Below, in pieces: positions 8,235 through 17,185 of a stretch of 64,000 nucleotides of DNA. Numbering within the stretch: position 1 is the stretch's first letter; the number at the start of each line of letters is the position of its first letter. The DNA is taken from the NCBI RefSeq assembly GCF_001006305.1, contig NZ_LBHJ01000003.1, positions 671,709-735,708 on the forward strand. Direction: 5' to 3'. A program made the position numbers and the translations under genes. The notes under the pieces are model-generated. The model saw nothing but the letters and a program-made list of their open reading frames with translations. It did no database searches and had not been told where the DNA came from. Origin of the DNA: Silvibacterium bohemicum. Its GTDB lineage: Bacteria; Acidobacteriota; Terriglobia; Terriglobales; Acidobacteriaceae.

Positions 8235-9626
8235 TCACTTTTTGAGTGGCCCTGTAGAGAAAAGACTCTGCAGTCCCTCGGAGAAAGTGGGATGCGCTAT
8301 GATCAGCGATCCTATCGCGGTATAAGGCAGGCCAGCGCTCATGGCCAGTTGGACAACCGGCAGAAGATCGCCCGAGCCAACTCCGAAGCCTATAAATCCC
8401 AGGATTCGGTCGTCATCTGAAATGAGAGCCTTGAGAAACCCACGTGTCTCGCCAAGAGTCCGAGTGCGAAGAACCGCGAGCATCGGGATCTTGATCAGCC
8501 GATAGGAAATCCCTTTGCGTTTGGCTTCCGATTCATTGAGGCCCACCCGGGCCAGCTCGGGGTCAATGAAAATGCAAGACGGTGTCTGACGGCCGGTTGT
8601 GGAGCGCTGCCCACCGGCAAGGTTGTCGCGCACGATACGGAAGTCGTCAAAGGAAATATGTGTGAAATGAGGCGATCCTGCGCAGTCGCCCATTGCCCAC
8701 ACCCCGGGAACCGAGGTTTCCAGTCGCTCATTGACTTGAACATGACCGGAGGGAGTCGTCTTGATACCAACGACCTCAAGACCCATATTTTCAGTGTTGG
8801 GTGTGCGTCCGGTGGCTATCAATAAATGGGAACCCTGGACAGAGGTCTCACCATCACCTCGCTGGACGTGAAGTGTGACGGACTGGCCTGAGATTCCTTC
8901 AACGCAAGTAATTGTCGAACTGCTGAGTATTTCGATGCCCTCATCATGAAAAAGCTGTGCGATGCCATCGGATACGTCGGGATCTTCCCAATGGGCCAAG
9001 GCTTGGCTGCGTTCGATGATGGTAACGCGAGCACCAAAGCGACGCATGGCTTGCGCGAATTCAAGGCCTACAGGGCCACCGCCGAGAATCAAAAGGTGCT
9101 CTGGAACAACGTTGAGCTCGAGGACTTCTACATGCGTAAGAGGTCTCGATTCGATAAGCCCGGGAACGAGGTCGATGGTTGCACGCGAGCCAGTATCGAG
9201 AAAGATGCGGTTGGCCTTCAGGGCGCGGGTCCCTCCGGCTTTGAGCGTAACCTGTACCGTCTTCTCACCGACGAATCGACCGAAGCCCATGATGATCTCG
9301 GCGTGACTCTTCTCGTAGTTTGAGATATGAACCTGCCGAAGTCCGTTGACCATTTGTTTCCGGCGGGTGCTTACGGCAGACATGTCGACTTTCCCATTGT
9401 CCTGCGTCACTCCAAATTCCGCCCCGCGCCGGAAGTAAGAAGCGACTTTGGCGGAGTGGATGATGTTCTTGCTGGGTAGACACGCCACGTTCGGACACGC
9501 TCCCCCAACTTGCTTGTCCTCGACATTGGCGACCCGTTGACCTTTGGAGGCGAGATGCCAGGCCATGTATTTGCCTGCTTCACCGCTACCGATGACGATA
9601 GCGTCATATTCTTCCTGGATGGACAC
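8235..9626 (-). CDS. FAD-dependent pyridine nucleotide-disulfide oxidoreductase, paralogue 1
   Basis: Flavoprotein of 463 residues from the dihydrolipoamide dehydrogenase/mercuric reductase class. Features: FAD motif IGSGEAGKYMAWHLA, redox disulfide in GGACPNVACLPSKN (Cys-x4-Cys), NAD(P) motif LGGGPVGLEFAQ, second FAD motif WAMGDCAGSPHF, and the C-terminal dimerisation domain with AHPTFSEG supplying the catalytic His. The CPN-V-AC active-site string differs from the usual CVNVGC of mercuric reductase and from RclA. The true electron acceptor is unknown. A close paralogue with CPNIAC lies at 58422-59846. No N-terminal metal-binding domain is present. Confidence 0.9.
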   Translation of the reverse strand: MSIQEEYDAIVIGSGEAGKYMAWHLASKGQRVANVEDKQVGGACPNVACLPSKNIIHSAKVASYFRRGAEFGVTQDNGKVDMSAVSTRRKQMVNGLRQVHISNYEKSHAEIIMGFGRFVGEKTVQVTLKAGGTRALKANRIFLDTGSRATIDLVPGLIESRPLTHVEVLELNVVPEHLLILGGGPVGLEFAQAMRRFGARVTIIERSQALAHWEDPDVSDGIAQLFHDEGIEILSSSTITCVEGISGQSVTLHVQRGDGETSVQGSHLLIATGRTPNTENMGLEVVGIKTTPSGHVQVNERLETSVPGVWAMGDCAGSPHFTHISFDDFRIVRDNLAGGQRSTTGRQTPSCIFIDPELARVGLNESEAKRKGISYRLIKIPMLAVLRTRTLGETRGFLKALISDDDRILGFIGFGVGSGDLLPVVQLAMSAGLPYTAIGSLIIAHPTFSEGLQSLFSTGPLKK

Positions 9627-10108
9627 AGAACTACTCCTTTATCAGCTGAACCTAGGCGCTCGCAGGAACCACCGTTCGCCCGATCGTTTGAATCGAAACT
9701 CTTCTGTTCCGTAATGTCAGCGACACGGATGCAACGTCTCGGGAATGGCGCTGCATGTCGCTGAACTCGAAGTCTAAGACTGCGTTCTGATTGATTAGAT
9801 CAGTGATCGTGACTCCATCGGTAATACAATCTAGGACCACTTTTGATAAGCCCAAGAGCGGGCTTCGACGGCAGGCAGTGCGAAGTTCGCGCCCATCGTC
9901 TAATGGTGCCCTGTAGTCCCAGCCGTTCTGCCGGTCACATTTCACGATAAGTAGAGACAATCAAAACCTCCCTAACACAGTATTGGCCAAAGCCGCAGCC
10001 GGCGGCGCATGATCACTGCGAATCGAAAGCAGATCTGTCTTTGTTCTTAATCTTCGGTCAGTGGGTAGCACCGCCATCACAGTTAAGCCATACAGTGAGG
10101 AATTTACG
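9627..10108. other. Intergenic region between divergent reductase and cysteine hydrolase genes
   Basis: About 480 bases that must hold the promoters of two divergent genes. I see an imperfect dyad around 9795-9815 (GATCAGTGATC-like) that could be an operator, but nothing I can assign to a known regulator. The ORFs here have no recognisable product. Confidence 0.4.
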
Positions 10109-10747
10109 ATGAGTACACCGACATTTGAAAAGAATCTGACGGGACTTCTGGTAGTTGACCCGTACAACGATTTCATCTCCGAGGGTGGCATACTCTGGCC
10201 ACTCATTAAGGAAATAGCAGAAACCGTGAACTGCGTACCTAACATGCTTACGACTCTCCAGGCCGCTCGTGCCGCGGGTATACCGGTGTTCTTCGCCCCG
10301 CACCACCGGGACCAGGGACCTGAGGATGAAAGCAACACGTGGAAGTACATCGCACCGATTCAGACGTGGGGTCACGAACGACATCTCTTTACCGCCGGTT
10401 CGTGGGGCGGTACCTTTCGTGACGAATTTACGCCACTGCCTGGCGAAATCGTTGCCCAAGAGCACTGGTGCTCCAGCGGCTTCGCGAATACCGATCTGGA
10501 TCTTCAGCTCAAGCGGCATGGGGTACACAAGCTGATCGTGATCGGCCTCCGTGCGAATACCTGTATCGACTCGACAGTACGTTTCGCTGTAGAGCTCGGA
10601 TATGACGTGACCCTCGTCAAGGACGCGACCGCCAGCTATCAGTGGGAAGAAATGAAGATGACGCTCGAGGTCAACCTTCCTCTCTATGCCTGCCATATCA
10701 TCAGCGCTGCTGATACGATAGCCGCGCTCAAGCAGACGGCCGCATAG
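10109..10747 (+). CDS. Isochorismatase-like cysteine hydrolase (cytoplasmic)
   Basis: Cysteine hydrolase of the isochorismatase superfamily, 212 residues. The catalytic Asp is in LLVVDPYNDF, the nucleophile Cys in LRANTCIDST, and the region around EHWCSSGF gives the conserved non-prolyl cis-peptide area. The family includes nicotinamidases, N-carbamoylsarcosine hydrolases and isochorismatases; the sequence does not decide the substrate. I choose the ATG at 10109 because GAGGAA lies just upstream; the ATG at 10061 would add 16 residues with no family match. A second, Tat-exported member is at 49638-50444. The EthD gene follows 158 bases downstream. Confidence 0.88.
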   Translation: MSTPTFEKNLTGLLVVDPYNDFISEGGILWPLIKEIAETVNCVPNMLTTLQAARAAGIPVFFAPHHRDQGPEDESNTWKYIAPIQTWGHERHLFTAGSWGGTFRDEFTPLPGEIVAQEHWCSSGFANTDLDLQLKRHGVHKLIVIGLRANTCIDSTVRFAVELGYDVTLVKDATASYQWEEMKMTLEVNLPLYACHIISAADTIAALKQTAA

Positions 10748-10905
10748 TCTCAGAGTCTTTGCGGGACACTCGCTACCGATCTGTCAGGTCGTGACGCTGA
10801 GCCACCAAGAAGACCTGCAAGGTTCATCGGACTCCAGTTTCAGAACTGCTTCGCCCTAACAGGCATCACCCAAGTCAACTACTACTATCCGGAGAGGAAA
10901 CAACA

Positions 10906-11250
10906 ATGATCAAGCTAAGCATTCTTATGGTACGTCGAAGCGACCTGACATATGAGCAGTACATCGAGCATTGGCGCGATGTCCACGGTCCCCTTTTTGC
11001 CGCCCAGCCGGCATCGAAGCAGTACGTCCGGAAATATATCCAGAATCACGTCACGGGCGATGCGTTGCCGGGAACAACAGCCTCCAAGTTCGACGGCATC
11101 GCAGAGATCTGGTTCGATGACATCGCAGGCGCGAAAGCCTTCTTCGCATCGGACACCTACAGGCAAAACGTGATCCCAGACGAAGAAGCGTTTATGGATC
11201 GCAAGCGTTGCGAACTCTTATTTACCAATGAACACAACGTTATGCCATAG
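10906..11250 (+). CDS. EthD-domain protein
   Basis: Small dimeric alpha/beta-barrel protein of 114 residues. The EthD pattern is visible: a start of KLSILMVRRSDLTYEQYIEHW, here interrupted by no gap, then the RDVHGPLF motif and a terminal KRCELLFTNEHNVM segment. EthD proteins are linked to degradation of ethers and to polyketide-like cyclisation, but most have no proven reaction. A strong GGAGAGGAAACAACA leader precedes the ATG. It probably shares a transcript with the cysteine hydrolase before it. Confidence 0.85.
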   Translation: MIKLSILMVRRSDLTYEQYIEHWRDVHGPLFAAQPASKQYVRKYIQNHVTGDALPGTTASKFDGIAEIWFDDIAGAKAFFASDTYRQNVIPDEEAFMDRKRCELLFTNEHNVMP

Positions 11251-11715
11251 CGACGCAGTATCTCAATAGTCGCGGCCCGGATGTGGACCAGCGGCGCCTC
11301 GTTGTTCTGACGAAGGGCCGCACGGTCTCACGGTGCACCGCGACACATGCTAAAGGTGCTTAGGCGGAATGCCCAGCCGCCCCTGTATATCGCTCAGAGT
11401 GGGTTGGGTAACGGAATACACGCGCAATTCACTTCTCGCCCGTTCGTTGAACGCAGAGGGACGATGCCTCAATTCCATAGCGCGATATCAACGACAAGCA
11501 TGGGGGGCTCGGCTCTTCATGTCGGGGCCATTCATGTTCGCGACTCGAAGCCCAGTAGAAGAACGTAGATTCAATAGATTCCCCGGACGCCGGGCAGGTT
11601 ACTTGCAGACCGATTGCATCGAAATCCTCTAAATGCGCTGAAATTCAACCGGTAGTATGTCGAACCTTGTGGCCAATGAGCATGAGGACCCCACACAACT
11701 GACGGGAGAGCCCAT
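11251..11715. other. Gap without a recognisable gene
   Basis: About 465 bases. The open frames here do not resemble known families and lack ribosome sites. I see no tRNA, no repeat and no copy of the operator element described elsewhere. It may hold the promoter of the NTF2-like gene. Confidence 0.4.
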
Positions 11716-12099
11716 ATGACAGACGAACAAAAGAAGGCACTGGCAATCGATTTCGCGATGGCAGTAAAAACCTGCAATTCGGAAACGCTTCAATCTTTAG
11801 TCATGGACGATGTCATATGGAGTTTGCCTGGAACCAGTCTCATGTCTGGCGAAGTACACGGTGTCGACGGAATCTTAATGCGTGCGGAAATTTTGGACGC
11901 CTTTGAAGTAAACGTAAAAGTGGAGCATGTCGTCGTCGGCTACAAGAATATAGGTGTCCTCTTGCACAATACCGGAAGCAAAGGAGGGAAGATTCTTGAC
12001 GAGCATCTCACGACCATCTTCATTCTCCGCAGGAACAAAATTCATCGTATGGAGACGTTGATCTCAGATGTTCCGATGCTTAACGCATATTTCGTATAG
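11716..12099 (+). CDS. SnoaL/NTF2-like protein
   Basis: Protein of 127 residues with the cone-shaped NTF2-like fold, as suggested by the helical start (KALAIDFAMAVKTCNSETL), the VMDDVIWSLPGTS strand and the final strands TTIFILRRNKIHRMETLISD. Members act as isomerases, hydrolases or ligand binders; no catalytic set is clear here. A GGGAGAG ribosome site precedes the ATG. It stands alone between two gaps. Confidence 0.72.
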   Translation: MTDEQKKALAIDFAMAVKTCNSETLQSLVMDDVIWSLPGTSLMSGEVHGVDGILMRAEILDAFEVNVKVEHVVVGYKNIGVLLHNTGSKGGKILDEHLTTIFILRRNKIHRMETLISDVPMLNAYFV

Positions 12100-12643
12100 C
12101 ATCTGATAGCCATTGTGAATACAGTTCGCGTCATCAGGCGACCAGCCGCTACCTGCATCGTGACCCAGGAAGCATTCAGCGTTGCCACGATGTCCAGCGG
12201 CTCGCCAAGCTGTCAGATCGGACAGAGAGCGCCTGAGCAAAGTGCCGACCAGCGATCAGGATTTGTCCATGCGGCCACAGCCGCAAGTGTATCGAAAATG
12301 GGATGACGAGTGCAGTTTTACAATCTACCACCTTAATAACCGGCGGCGGCCAAGAGATCTCTCCCTGATCGCGATAGTGTGCAGGATCAGCAGCTAGAAG
12401 TCGCCTTCGGGAAGTAATTCGTCCATCTCAATGAGTGACTTGGCGATTTACCGTCAACTGAGAATCCTGAGCAGCTCACTGACGAAAAGAGCGTTTTGGG
12501 GATTTAGCCGAAGTGGGGAACCGACCACCCGGCGTGGGCTTACTTACTCCATTACCCTTCCCAACGCTGAATCCGTCCCTCCTGCTCACCACGAAGCCTC
12601 CATGTCACAGTTAATACCGCTCCCGCCATGGAACAATAGGCGC
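12100..12643. other. Gap before the TetR-epimerase pair
   Basis: About 540 bases. An open frame continues upstream of the TetR start to 12431, but its residues do not look like a TetR N-terminus and have no support. No repeat or RNA gene is recognised. The promoter of the TetR gene must lie here. Confidence 0.4.
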
Positions 12644-13210
12644 ATGGCATCCAAAACAAAGCCTAGCAAGCGTGACGCCATCCTCGATGCGATGCTGGAC
12701 GTCGTTGTGGAACGTGGCTTTCACGAGGCTCCCATGTCACTGATCGCCGAGCGTTCCAACACCAGTGCCGGCCTCATCTATCACCACTTCGCCAGCAAAG
12801 AAGAGATCATCCAGGCGCTCTACGAGCGCATACACACACTCAAGATGGCCAGCTTCCTCGATGGCTTCACCCTGGAAATGGACCCGCAGCAGGCCTTCGT
12901 CCACGGCTGCGAAAGGATGTATCTTTTCTATCGCAAGCACCAGAAGGAAATGCGCTTCCTGGAACAATACAAAAACGCCGGCTTCGCCTGCCAGCCTGAA
13001 CTTAATGCCACCGATCAGCGCGTCGCGGCCTTTCTCCAACGTTTCTCCAGCCGCTCCAAAGGCGGCGTCCTCAACGAGTGGCCCGCTGACGTCCTCCAGG
13101 AAATTACCATCGGCCTTATCGAGCGCCTCGCCCGACTGCCCCGTAAGCTATCCTCCGCCGTTCTGCGTGAGATCGCCGAAAGTCTGTGGGCGCAGGTCAA
13201 AGCAGAATAA
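12644..13210 (+). CDS. TetR family transcriptional regulator, copy 1
   Basis: Regulator of 188 residues. The N-terminal HTH reads KRDAILDAMLDVVVERGF and then MSLIAERSNTSAGLIYHHFASKEEII, the standard TetR pattern. The C-terminal part is helical and ligand-binding, ligand unknown. The ATG at 12644 places the HTH at the expected distance from the N-terminus, while the longer frame from 12431 would add 71 unrelated residues. It stands 28-40 bases before the epimerase gene on the same strand, so it probably controls that gene. The ribosome site is weak. Confidence 0.87.
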   Translation: MASKTKPSKRDAILDAMLDVVVERGFHEAPMSLIAERSNTSAGLIYHHFASKEEIIQALYERIHTLKMASFLDGFTLEMDPQQAFVHGCERMYLFYRKHQKEMRFLEQYKNAGFACQPELNATDQRVAAFLQRFSSRSKGGVLNEWPADVLQEITIGLIERLARLPRKLSSAVLREIAESLWAQVKAE

Positions 13211-13250
13211 AACAGAGTGAACGTTCGGTCTGTAGTGTATGCTCGTTCCT

Positions 13251-14284
13251 ATGAACGAAGATCTCGTACTCGTCACTGGCGGCTCCGGATTTGTGGGGGC
13301 CCACTGTATCGACCAGCTTCTCCGCGCAGGCTATCGTGTACGCACCACCGTCCGGTCCTTGAAGCGTGAAGCCGATGTCCGGGCCATGCTGAACGTTGCT
13401 GGCTCTCCCCGGCTGGATGCTCTCTCCTTCGTCGCAGCCGATCTCTCCGCTGACGCCGGATGGACTGAAGCGGTCCAAAGCTGCCGCTTCGTCCTCCATG
13501 TCGCGTCACCCTTCCCCGGCAAAGCCCCAAAGCACGAAGACGAGCTCATCGTTCCCGCGCGCGATGGCACCCTCCGCGTTCTTCGTGCCGCCCGCGCCGC
13601 CGCGTTGAGCGAGTCGTTCTCACCTCCTCCTTCGTCGCTATCGGCTACGGTCAGAAGCCGCGCACGGCTCCCTTCGACGAGCGCGACTGGACCGATCTGA
13701 ACGGTCCAGGCCTCACGGCTTACGCAAAGTCGAAGACCATCGCTGAGCGCGCGGCCTGGGACTTCATCGCAAACGAGGGCAACGGCCTCGAACTCTCTGT
13801 CATCAACCCTGTTGGGATCTTCGGCCCAGCCCTCGGTCCCGACTACGCAACCTCCGTTGAGATAGTGCAGCGTTTTCTCGATGGGGCCGTCCCAGTCTGT
13901 CCACGCATCTCCTTCGGTGGGGTAGACGTCCGCGACGTAGCTGACCTTCATCTGCGTGCGATGATAAGCCCCGCCGCCAAGGGAGAGCGCTTCCTCGCCG
14001 TCGCCGGAGATGTCATCAAGCTTATCGACGTGGCGATGATTCTGAAGCAGCGCCTCGGCCCCATCGCCCGTCGCGTACCGACCCGCGAGATGCCAGACTG
14101 GCTCGTCCGTCTTCTGGCCAGATTCATGCCCGACCTGCGGCTCATCGCACTCGAACTCGGCAACGTCCGAAACCTCACGAACGCCAAGGCAAAGCGCATC
14201 CTCAACTGGGCACCACGCTCCAACGAAGACTGCATCGTGGCGACAGCGGAAAGCCTCCAGCGCCTCGGTCTTCTGAAGGCCTAG
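13251..14284 (+). pseudogene. NAD-dependent epimerase/dihydroflavonol reductase-like gene with one frameshift
   Basis: Extended-SDR reductase, similar to dihydroflavonol-4-reductase or cinnamoyl-CoA reductase relatives. The first part (13251 to about 13600) has the cofactor motif LVTGGSGFVGAHCID. The second part continues in another frame from about 13604 to 14284, with VERVVLTSSFVAIGYG, the active-site YAKSK, and NPVGIFGPALGP. The junction is a missing G in a GC run near 13600-13602; restoring it gives AAGVERVV. Together the parts make a full-length enzyme of about 345 residues. It is either a fresh pseudogene or a sequencing error, since the rest of the second part is well conserved. It lies downstream of a TetR gene. 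Confidence 0.8.
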
Positions 14285-14315
14285 CACAAGTGGTACAGAC
14301 AGCGGAGTCGTTGTT

Positions 14316-14330
14316 GACTGGCTAGACGTT
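14316..14330. promoter_or_regulatory. Putative TetR operator upstream of tetR copy 2
   Basis: The sequence GACTGGCTAGACGTT shares ACTG-K-CTAGAC with the perfect palindrome in front of the SDR gene at 14976. It sits 19-33 bases before the TetR start, where autoregulation would act. Inferred from similarity of the two sites only. Confidence 0.45.
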
Positions 14331-14348
14331 TACCTATAGGCTGGGTAT

Positions 14349-14912
14349 ATGCCAAGGCCGAAGAGCGACGAGAAGAGGGCCGCGATTCTGGAGGCGGCGA
14401 CTCGCATCATCGTGATGCAGGGCCTGAGCGCGCCCACCATGGTCATCGCTAAAGAAGCTGGTGTCGCGAATGGATCGCTCTTCACCTACTTCGCGACCAA
14501 AACGGACCTCTTCAATCAGCTCTATCTTGAAATAAAAATGGAAATGGCGGCCGGTGCGATGAACTTTCCGGTGAACGCCGAAGTTCGTGAGCAGTTCTTC
14601 CACCTGTGGAGGAAATGGATGAACTGGGCAATCTCGAACCCGGATAAGCGGCGAGCGCTCGCACAGCTCAGCGTATCGGACGAGATCACTCCGGATACGC
14701 GTGCATCGGGACACGAGATGATGGCTCCTGTCGCCGACTTGCTGGAGCGTGCTCGCGCCCACGGATCTATGCAGAAAGTGTCAAAAGGTTTCCTGGTTGC
14801 GCTCATGAACTCTGTGGCGGAGGCAACGATGGATTTCATGACGCAGGATCCGGCCAATGCAAAGAAGCACAGCAAAGAGGGCTTCGATGCTTTATGGCGA
14901 ATGCTGAGTTGA
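14349..14912 (+). CDS. TetR family transcriptional regulator, copy 2
   Basis: Regulator of 187 residues with the TetR HTH at 12-55 (RAAILEAATRIIVMQG, then VIAKEAGVANGSLFTYFATK). The C-terminal domain is helical with an unknown ligand. It lies 63 bases before an SDR gene on the same strand, and a 12-bp palindrome in that gap, together with a related half-conserved site before the regulator itself, suggests that it represses both itself and the two SDR genes. Copy 1 at 12644 has little sequence in common outside the HTH. Confidence 0.9.
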   Translation: MPRPKSDEKRAAILEAATRIIVMQGLSAPTMVIAKEAGVANGSLFTYFATKTDLFNQLYLEIKMEMAAGAMNFPVNAEVREQFFHLWRKWMNWAISNPDKRRALAQLSVSDEITPDTRASGHEMMAPVADLLERARAHGSMQKVSKGFLVALMNSVAEATMDFMTQDPANAKKHSKEGFDALWRMLS

Positions 14913-14936
14913 TTTTTTTTGGCCCCCTAAGAACAA

Positions 14937-14948
14937 CTGTCTAGACAG
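14937..14948. promoter_or_regulatory. Putative TetR operator, perfect 12-bp palindrome
   Basis: CTGTCTAGACAG is a perfect inverted repeat in the gap between the TetR gene and the SDR gene it precedes. A related sequence occurs upstream of the TetR gene at 14316-14330. The position between regulator and target fits an operator; binding is inferred. Confidence 0.6.
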
Positions 14949-14975
14949 ACAACATAGAATCAGAATGGAGAGAAA

Positions 14976-15755
14976 ATGTCGATAGCAACGGATGCAGTTA
15001 TCCCACCGAAGATTGCGATTGTGACTGGTGGCAGTCGTGGAATTGGCCGCAGTACGGTTGAAAGCCTCGCGAGACGCGGCGTCAGAACGATTTTCACGTA
15101 TCACACGCATGGCACAGATGCGGAGGCGGTCGTTGCCGCAGCGAAAGACGCAGGAGCGGAAGCCATCGCCGTGCAACTGGACGCCGGCAACATTGCATCG
15201 TTGGGTGCCTTCGTAGAAAACGTGAAAGACGCTCTCGCTAAGCTCGGAGCGACGCGCTTTGATTTCCTGGTGAACAACGCCGGGAACAGCCATCGCAACA
15301 TGCCGTTTGAGACGGCGACGGAGGAAGAACTCGACCGCATCTACAACGTCCACTTCAAAGGCGTATTCTTCCTCACACAGACGCTTCTTCCTCTCATCAA
15401 CGATGGTGGCCGGATCGTCAACGTATCGACAGCTCGAACTCGCATGATCGGTCCAGGTGGTTCCGTTTACGCATCGATGAAGGGCGCGGTCGAGGTGCTA
15501 TCGAAGCACATGGCAAAGGAGCTCGGCCCGCGGAGGATTGCTGTCAATGTCGTGGCGCCGGGCGCAACAGAGACAGATTTCAGTGGTGGGATCGTCCGCG
15601 ACAATCCTGCCGTGAACAAGAGAGTGGCCGAGGGGACAGCACTGGGGCGAGCCGGTATTCCCGAGGACGTCGGTCGGATGATTGCGTCTCTGCTTTCTGA
15701 AGACAATCGCTGGATCAATGCGGAGCGTATCGAGGTAACGGGCGGCTACGTTTAG
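14976..15755 (+). CDS. SDR family oxidoreductase
   Basis: Classical short-chain dehydrogenase of 259 residues. Cofactor motif TGGSRGIGRSTVE, NNAG in the fourth strand, Ser in VNVSTART, and Tyr/Lys in YASMKGAVEVL. The C-terminal ITGG-type end is present as VTGGYV, so the gene is intact. It follows the TetR gene and its palindromic site and is followed 48 bases later by another SDR, forming a likely TetR-controlled unit. Substrate unknown. An AGAGAAA ribosome region precedes the ATG. Confidence 0.92.
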   Translation: MSIATDAVIPPKIAIVTGGSRGIGRSTVESLARRGVRTIFTYHTHGTDAEAVVAAAKDAGAEAIAVQLDAGNIASLGAFVENVKDALAKLGATRFDFLVNNAGNSHRNMPFETATEEELDRIYNVHFKGVFFLTQTLLPLINDGGRIVNVSTARTRMIGPGGSVYASMKGAVEVLSKHMAKELGPRRIAVNVVAPGATETDFSGGIVRDNPAVNKRVAEGTALGRAGIPEDVGRMIASLLSEDNRWINAERIEVTGGYV

Positions 15756-15803
15756 GCGGTCGATACACGTTAGCGATTTAGTTCCACAGAGAGGATTGCT
15801 TCA

Positions 15804-16673
15804 ATGAAAACAATTGTTATGACAGGCGGAACTGCCGGTTTCGGAGCAGTTGCCGCCATGAGAATCTTCGACACTCCAAACACGAGACTGATACTGGGTG
15901 CACGCAACAGTAGGAATTCGCCGATCGAGACCCTGCCATTGGATCTGGCGCGTCTTTCGAATGTTCGGTCTTTCGTTCAGTCACTCGTGAAGAAGTTGGA
16001 CGGCACAAAGATCGACAGCCTCATCATGAATGCCGGGGCTCAGTTCGGAAACACTAAGCAGCGGACAGGTGACGGATTCGAATCCACATTCGCAATCAAC
16101 CACCTCGCGCACTATCTTCTCCTCAGGCTTCTGCTATCCTGCCTCTCGAAGAATGCCACCATAGTCATCACCACGAGCGATGTCCACGATCCCAAGATGG
16201 TTCCATTCGGACCGAAGGAACTCGATTCCGAGTCGCTGGCTCATCCCAAAGCTAAGGGCAAAGGCTTCATTCCGGGAATCAAGGCTTATGCAAGCTCGAA
16301 ACTCTGTAATCTCCTTACTGCACGTGCCTTTGAGGCCTCAACCGATGCCCAGATGAATGGCATACGGGTCGTAGCCTACAATCCCGGACTCACGCCCGGC
16401 ACATCGTTGTTTCGCGCGTGGCCCTGGTGGGCAAAGTTGATGATGGGGGTCGCTTCTAAACTTCGCCCGGCAAATACGCTCGAGCAGGCAGGGAATGCGA
16501 TTGCCGATCTGGGGCTCGGAACGACTGTGCCGCCGTCTGGCCGCATATACGCCTCACTGGTGAAGGGCAAACTGACGTGGCCGGATCCTTCGGAACTGGC
16601 GCAAAGCGACACAGCAATGCGGGGGCTGTGGGTGGAAAGTGCGCAGATGCTTGGTCTGCCCGAACAAGCTTAA
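15804..16673 (+). CDS. SDR family protein, retinol dehydrogenase/WWOX-like
   Basis: SDR of 289 residues from the branch with a shortened cofactor motif (MTGGTAGFGAVAA), an NAG motif (SLIMNAGAQFG), FAINHLAHYLLL, and the active-site Tyr/Lys in YASSKLCNL. This pattern is typical of retinol dehydrogenase-like and protochlorophyllide reductase-like SDRs. Substrate unknown. It is the last gene of the TetR-SDR-SDR unit and is followed by an aldo/keto reductase remnant. Confidence 0.87.
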   Translation: MKTIVMTGGTAGFGAVAAMRIFDTPNTRLILGARNSRNSPIETLPLDLARLSNVRSFVQSLVKKLDGTKIDSLIMNAGAQFGNTKQRTGDGFESTFAINHLAHYLLLRLLLSCLSKNATIVITTSDVHDPKMVPFGPKELDSESLAHPKAKGKGFIPGIKAYASSKLCNLLTARAFEASTDAQMNGIRVVAYNPGLTPGTSLFRAWPWWAKLMMGVASKLRPANTLEQAGNAIADLGLGTTVPPSGRIYASLVKGKLTWPDPSELAQSDTAMRGLWVESAQMLGLPEQA

Positions 16674-16689
16674 GGGGAAACACTAACGC

Positions 16690-17185
16690 CCGCTAAATCC
16701 GCCGCATCTGCGACGCATATTGGAGATGCCCGCTCGGGGAAGGATGCAGAAGCGCTACGATCGGATCGGTACCGATATGTATGATCCGCCGCGCGACTGC
16801 AAGGGTTAGTTTGGGCGAGAAGACAAGTCTGCGCAAATGTATTCGGCCTTTGGTGGAGATCAGCTCTCCTGGCCACGATGAGTTGCGCGCGTGGCTAAGG
16901 CCGCAAAGACTGCTGACCTGCGGGGCTGGGTTCCGATCTCAGCGATTGAGGTGGAATACAGCCTCCTGCAACGCACCACAGAGCGAGAGATTCTTCCTAT
17001 GGCCGATGCCTTCGGGCTCGGCGTTTTGGGCTATTCCACGCTTGCAGCGGCATTCTGACGGCGAAATATCGGAAGGGCGAGAAGGGACGAGCCACGGACT
17101 TCAAGGCGAGTGTGCCTCACGCAGATGCTGACAATGACACGGTGCTCGACGTGCTGATTGCAGTCTCGGAAGAGTTGGCTACCGA
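16690..17185 (+). pseudogene. Aldo/keto reductase remnant, broken by frameshifts and by an IS element
   Basis: No single frame is open, but pieces of an aldo/keto reductase can be read in order. Near 16745-16785 is a piece like IGTDMYD. At about 16883-17034 comes AKTADLRGWVPISAIEVEYS followed by LLQRTTEREILPMADAFGLG and VLGYS. In another frame at about 17040-17185 are ILTAKYRKGEKGRATDFKAS and then DTVLDVLIAVSEELA. The family would continue here for about 60 residues, but the sequence switches to the truncated IS3-type element. So the gene lost its N-terminus and C-terminus and carries internal stops. Intact relatives lie at 55601 and 56644. Confidence 0.72.

Noticed and set aside
13331-14287. 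A 318-codon minus-strand frame over the epimerase.
   Set aside because: Shadow of a GC-rich gene; the plus-strand translation shows clear SDR motifs in both halves.
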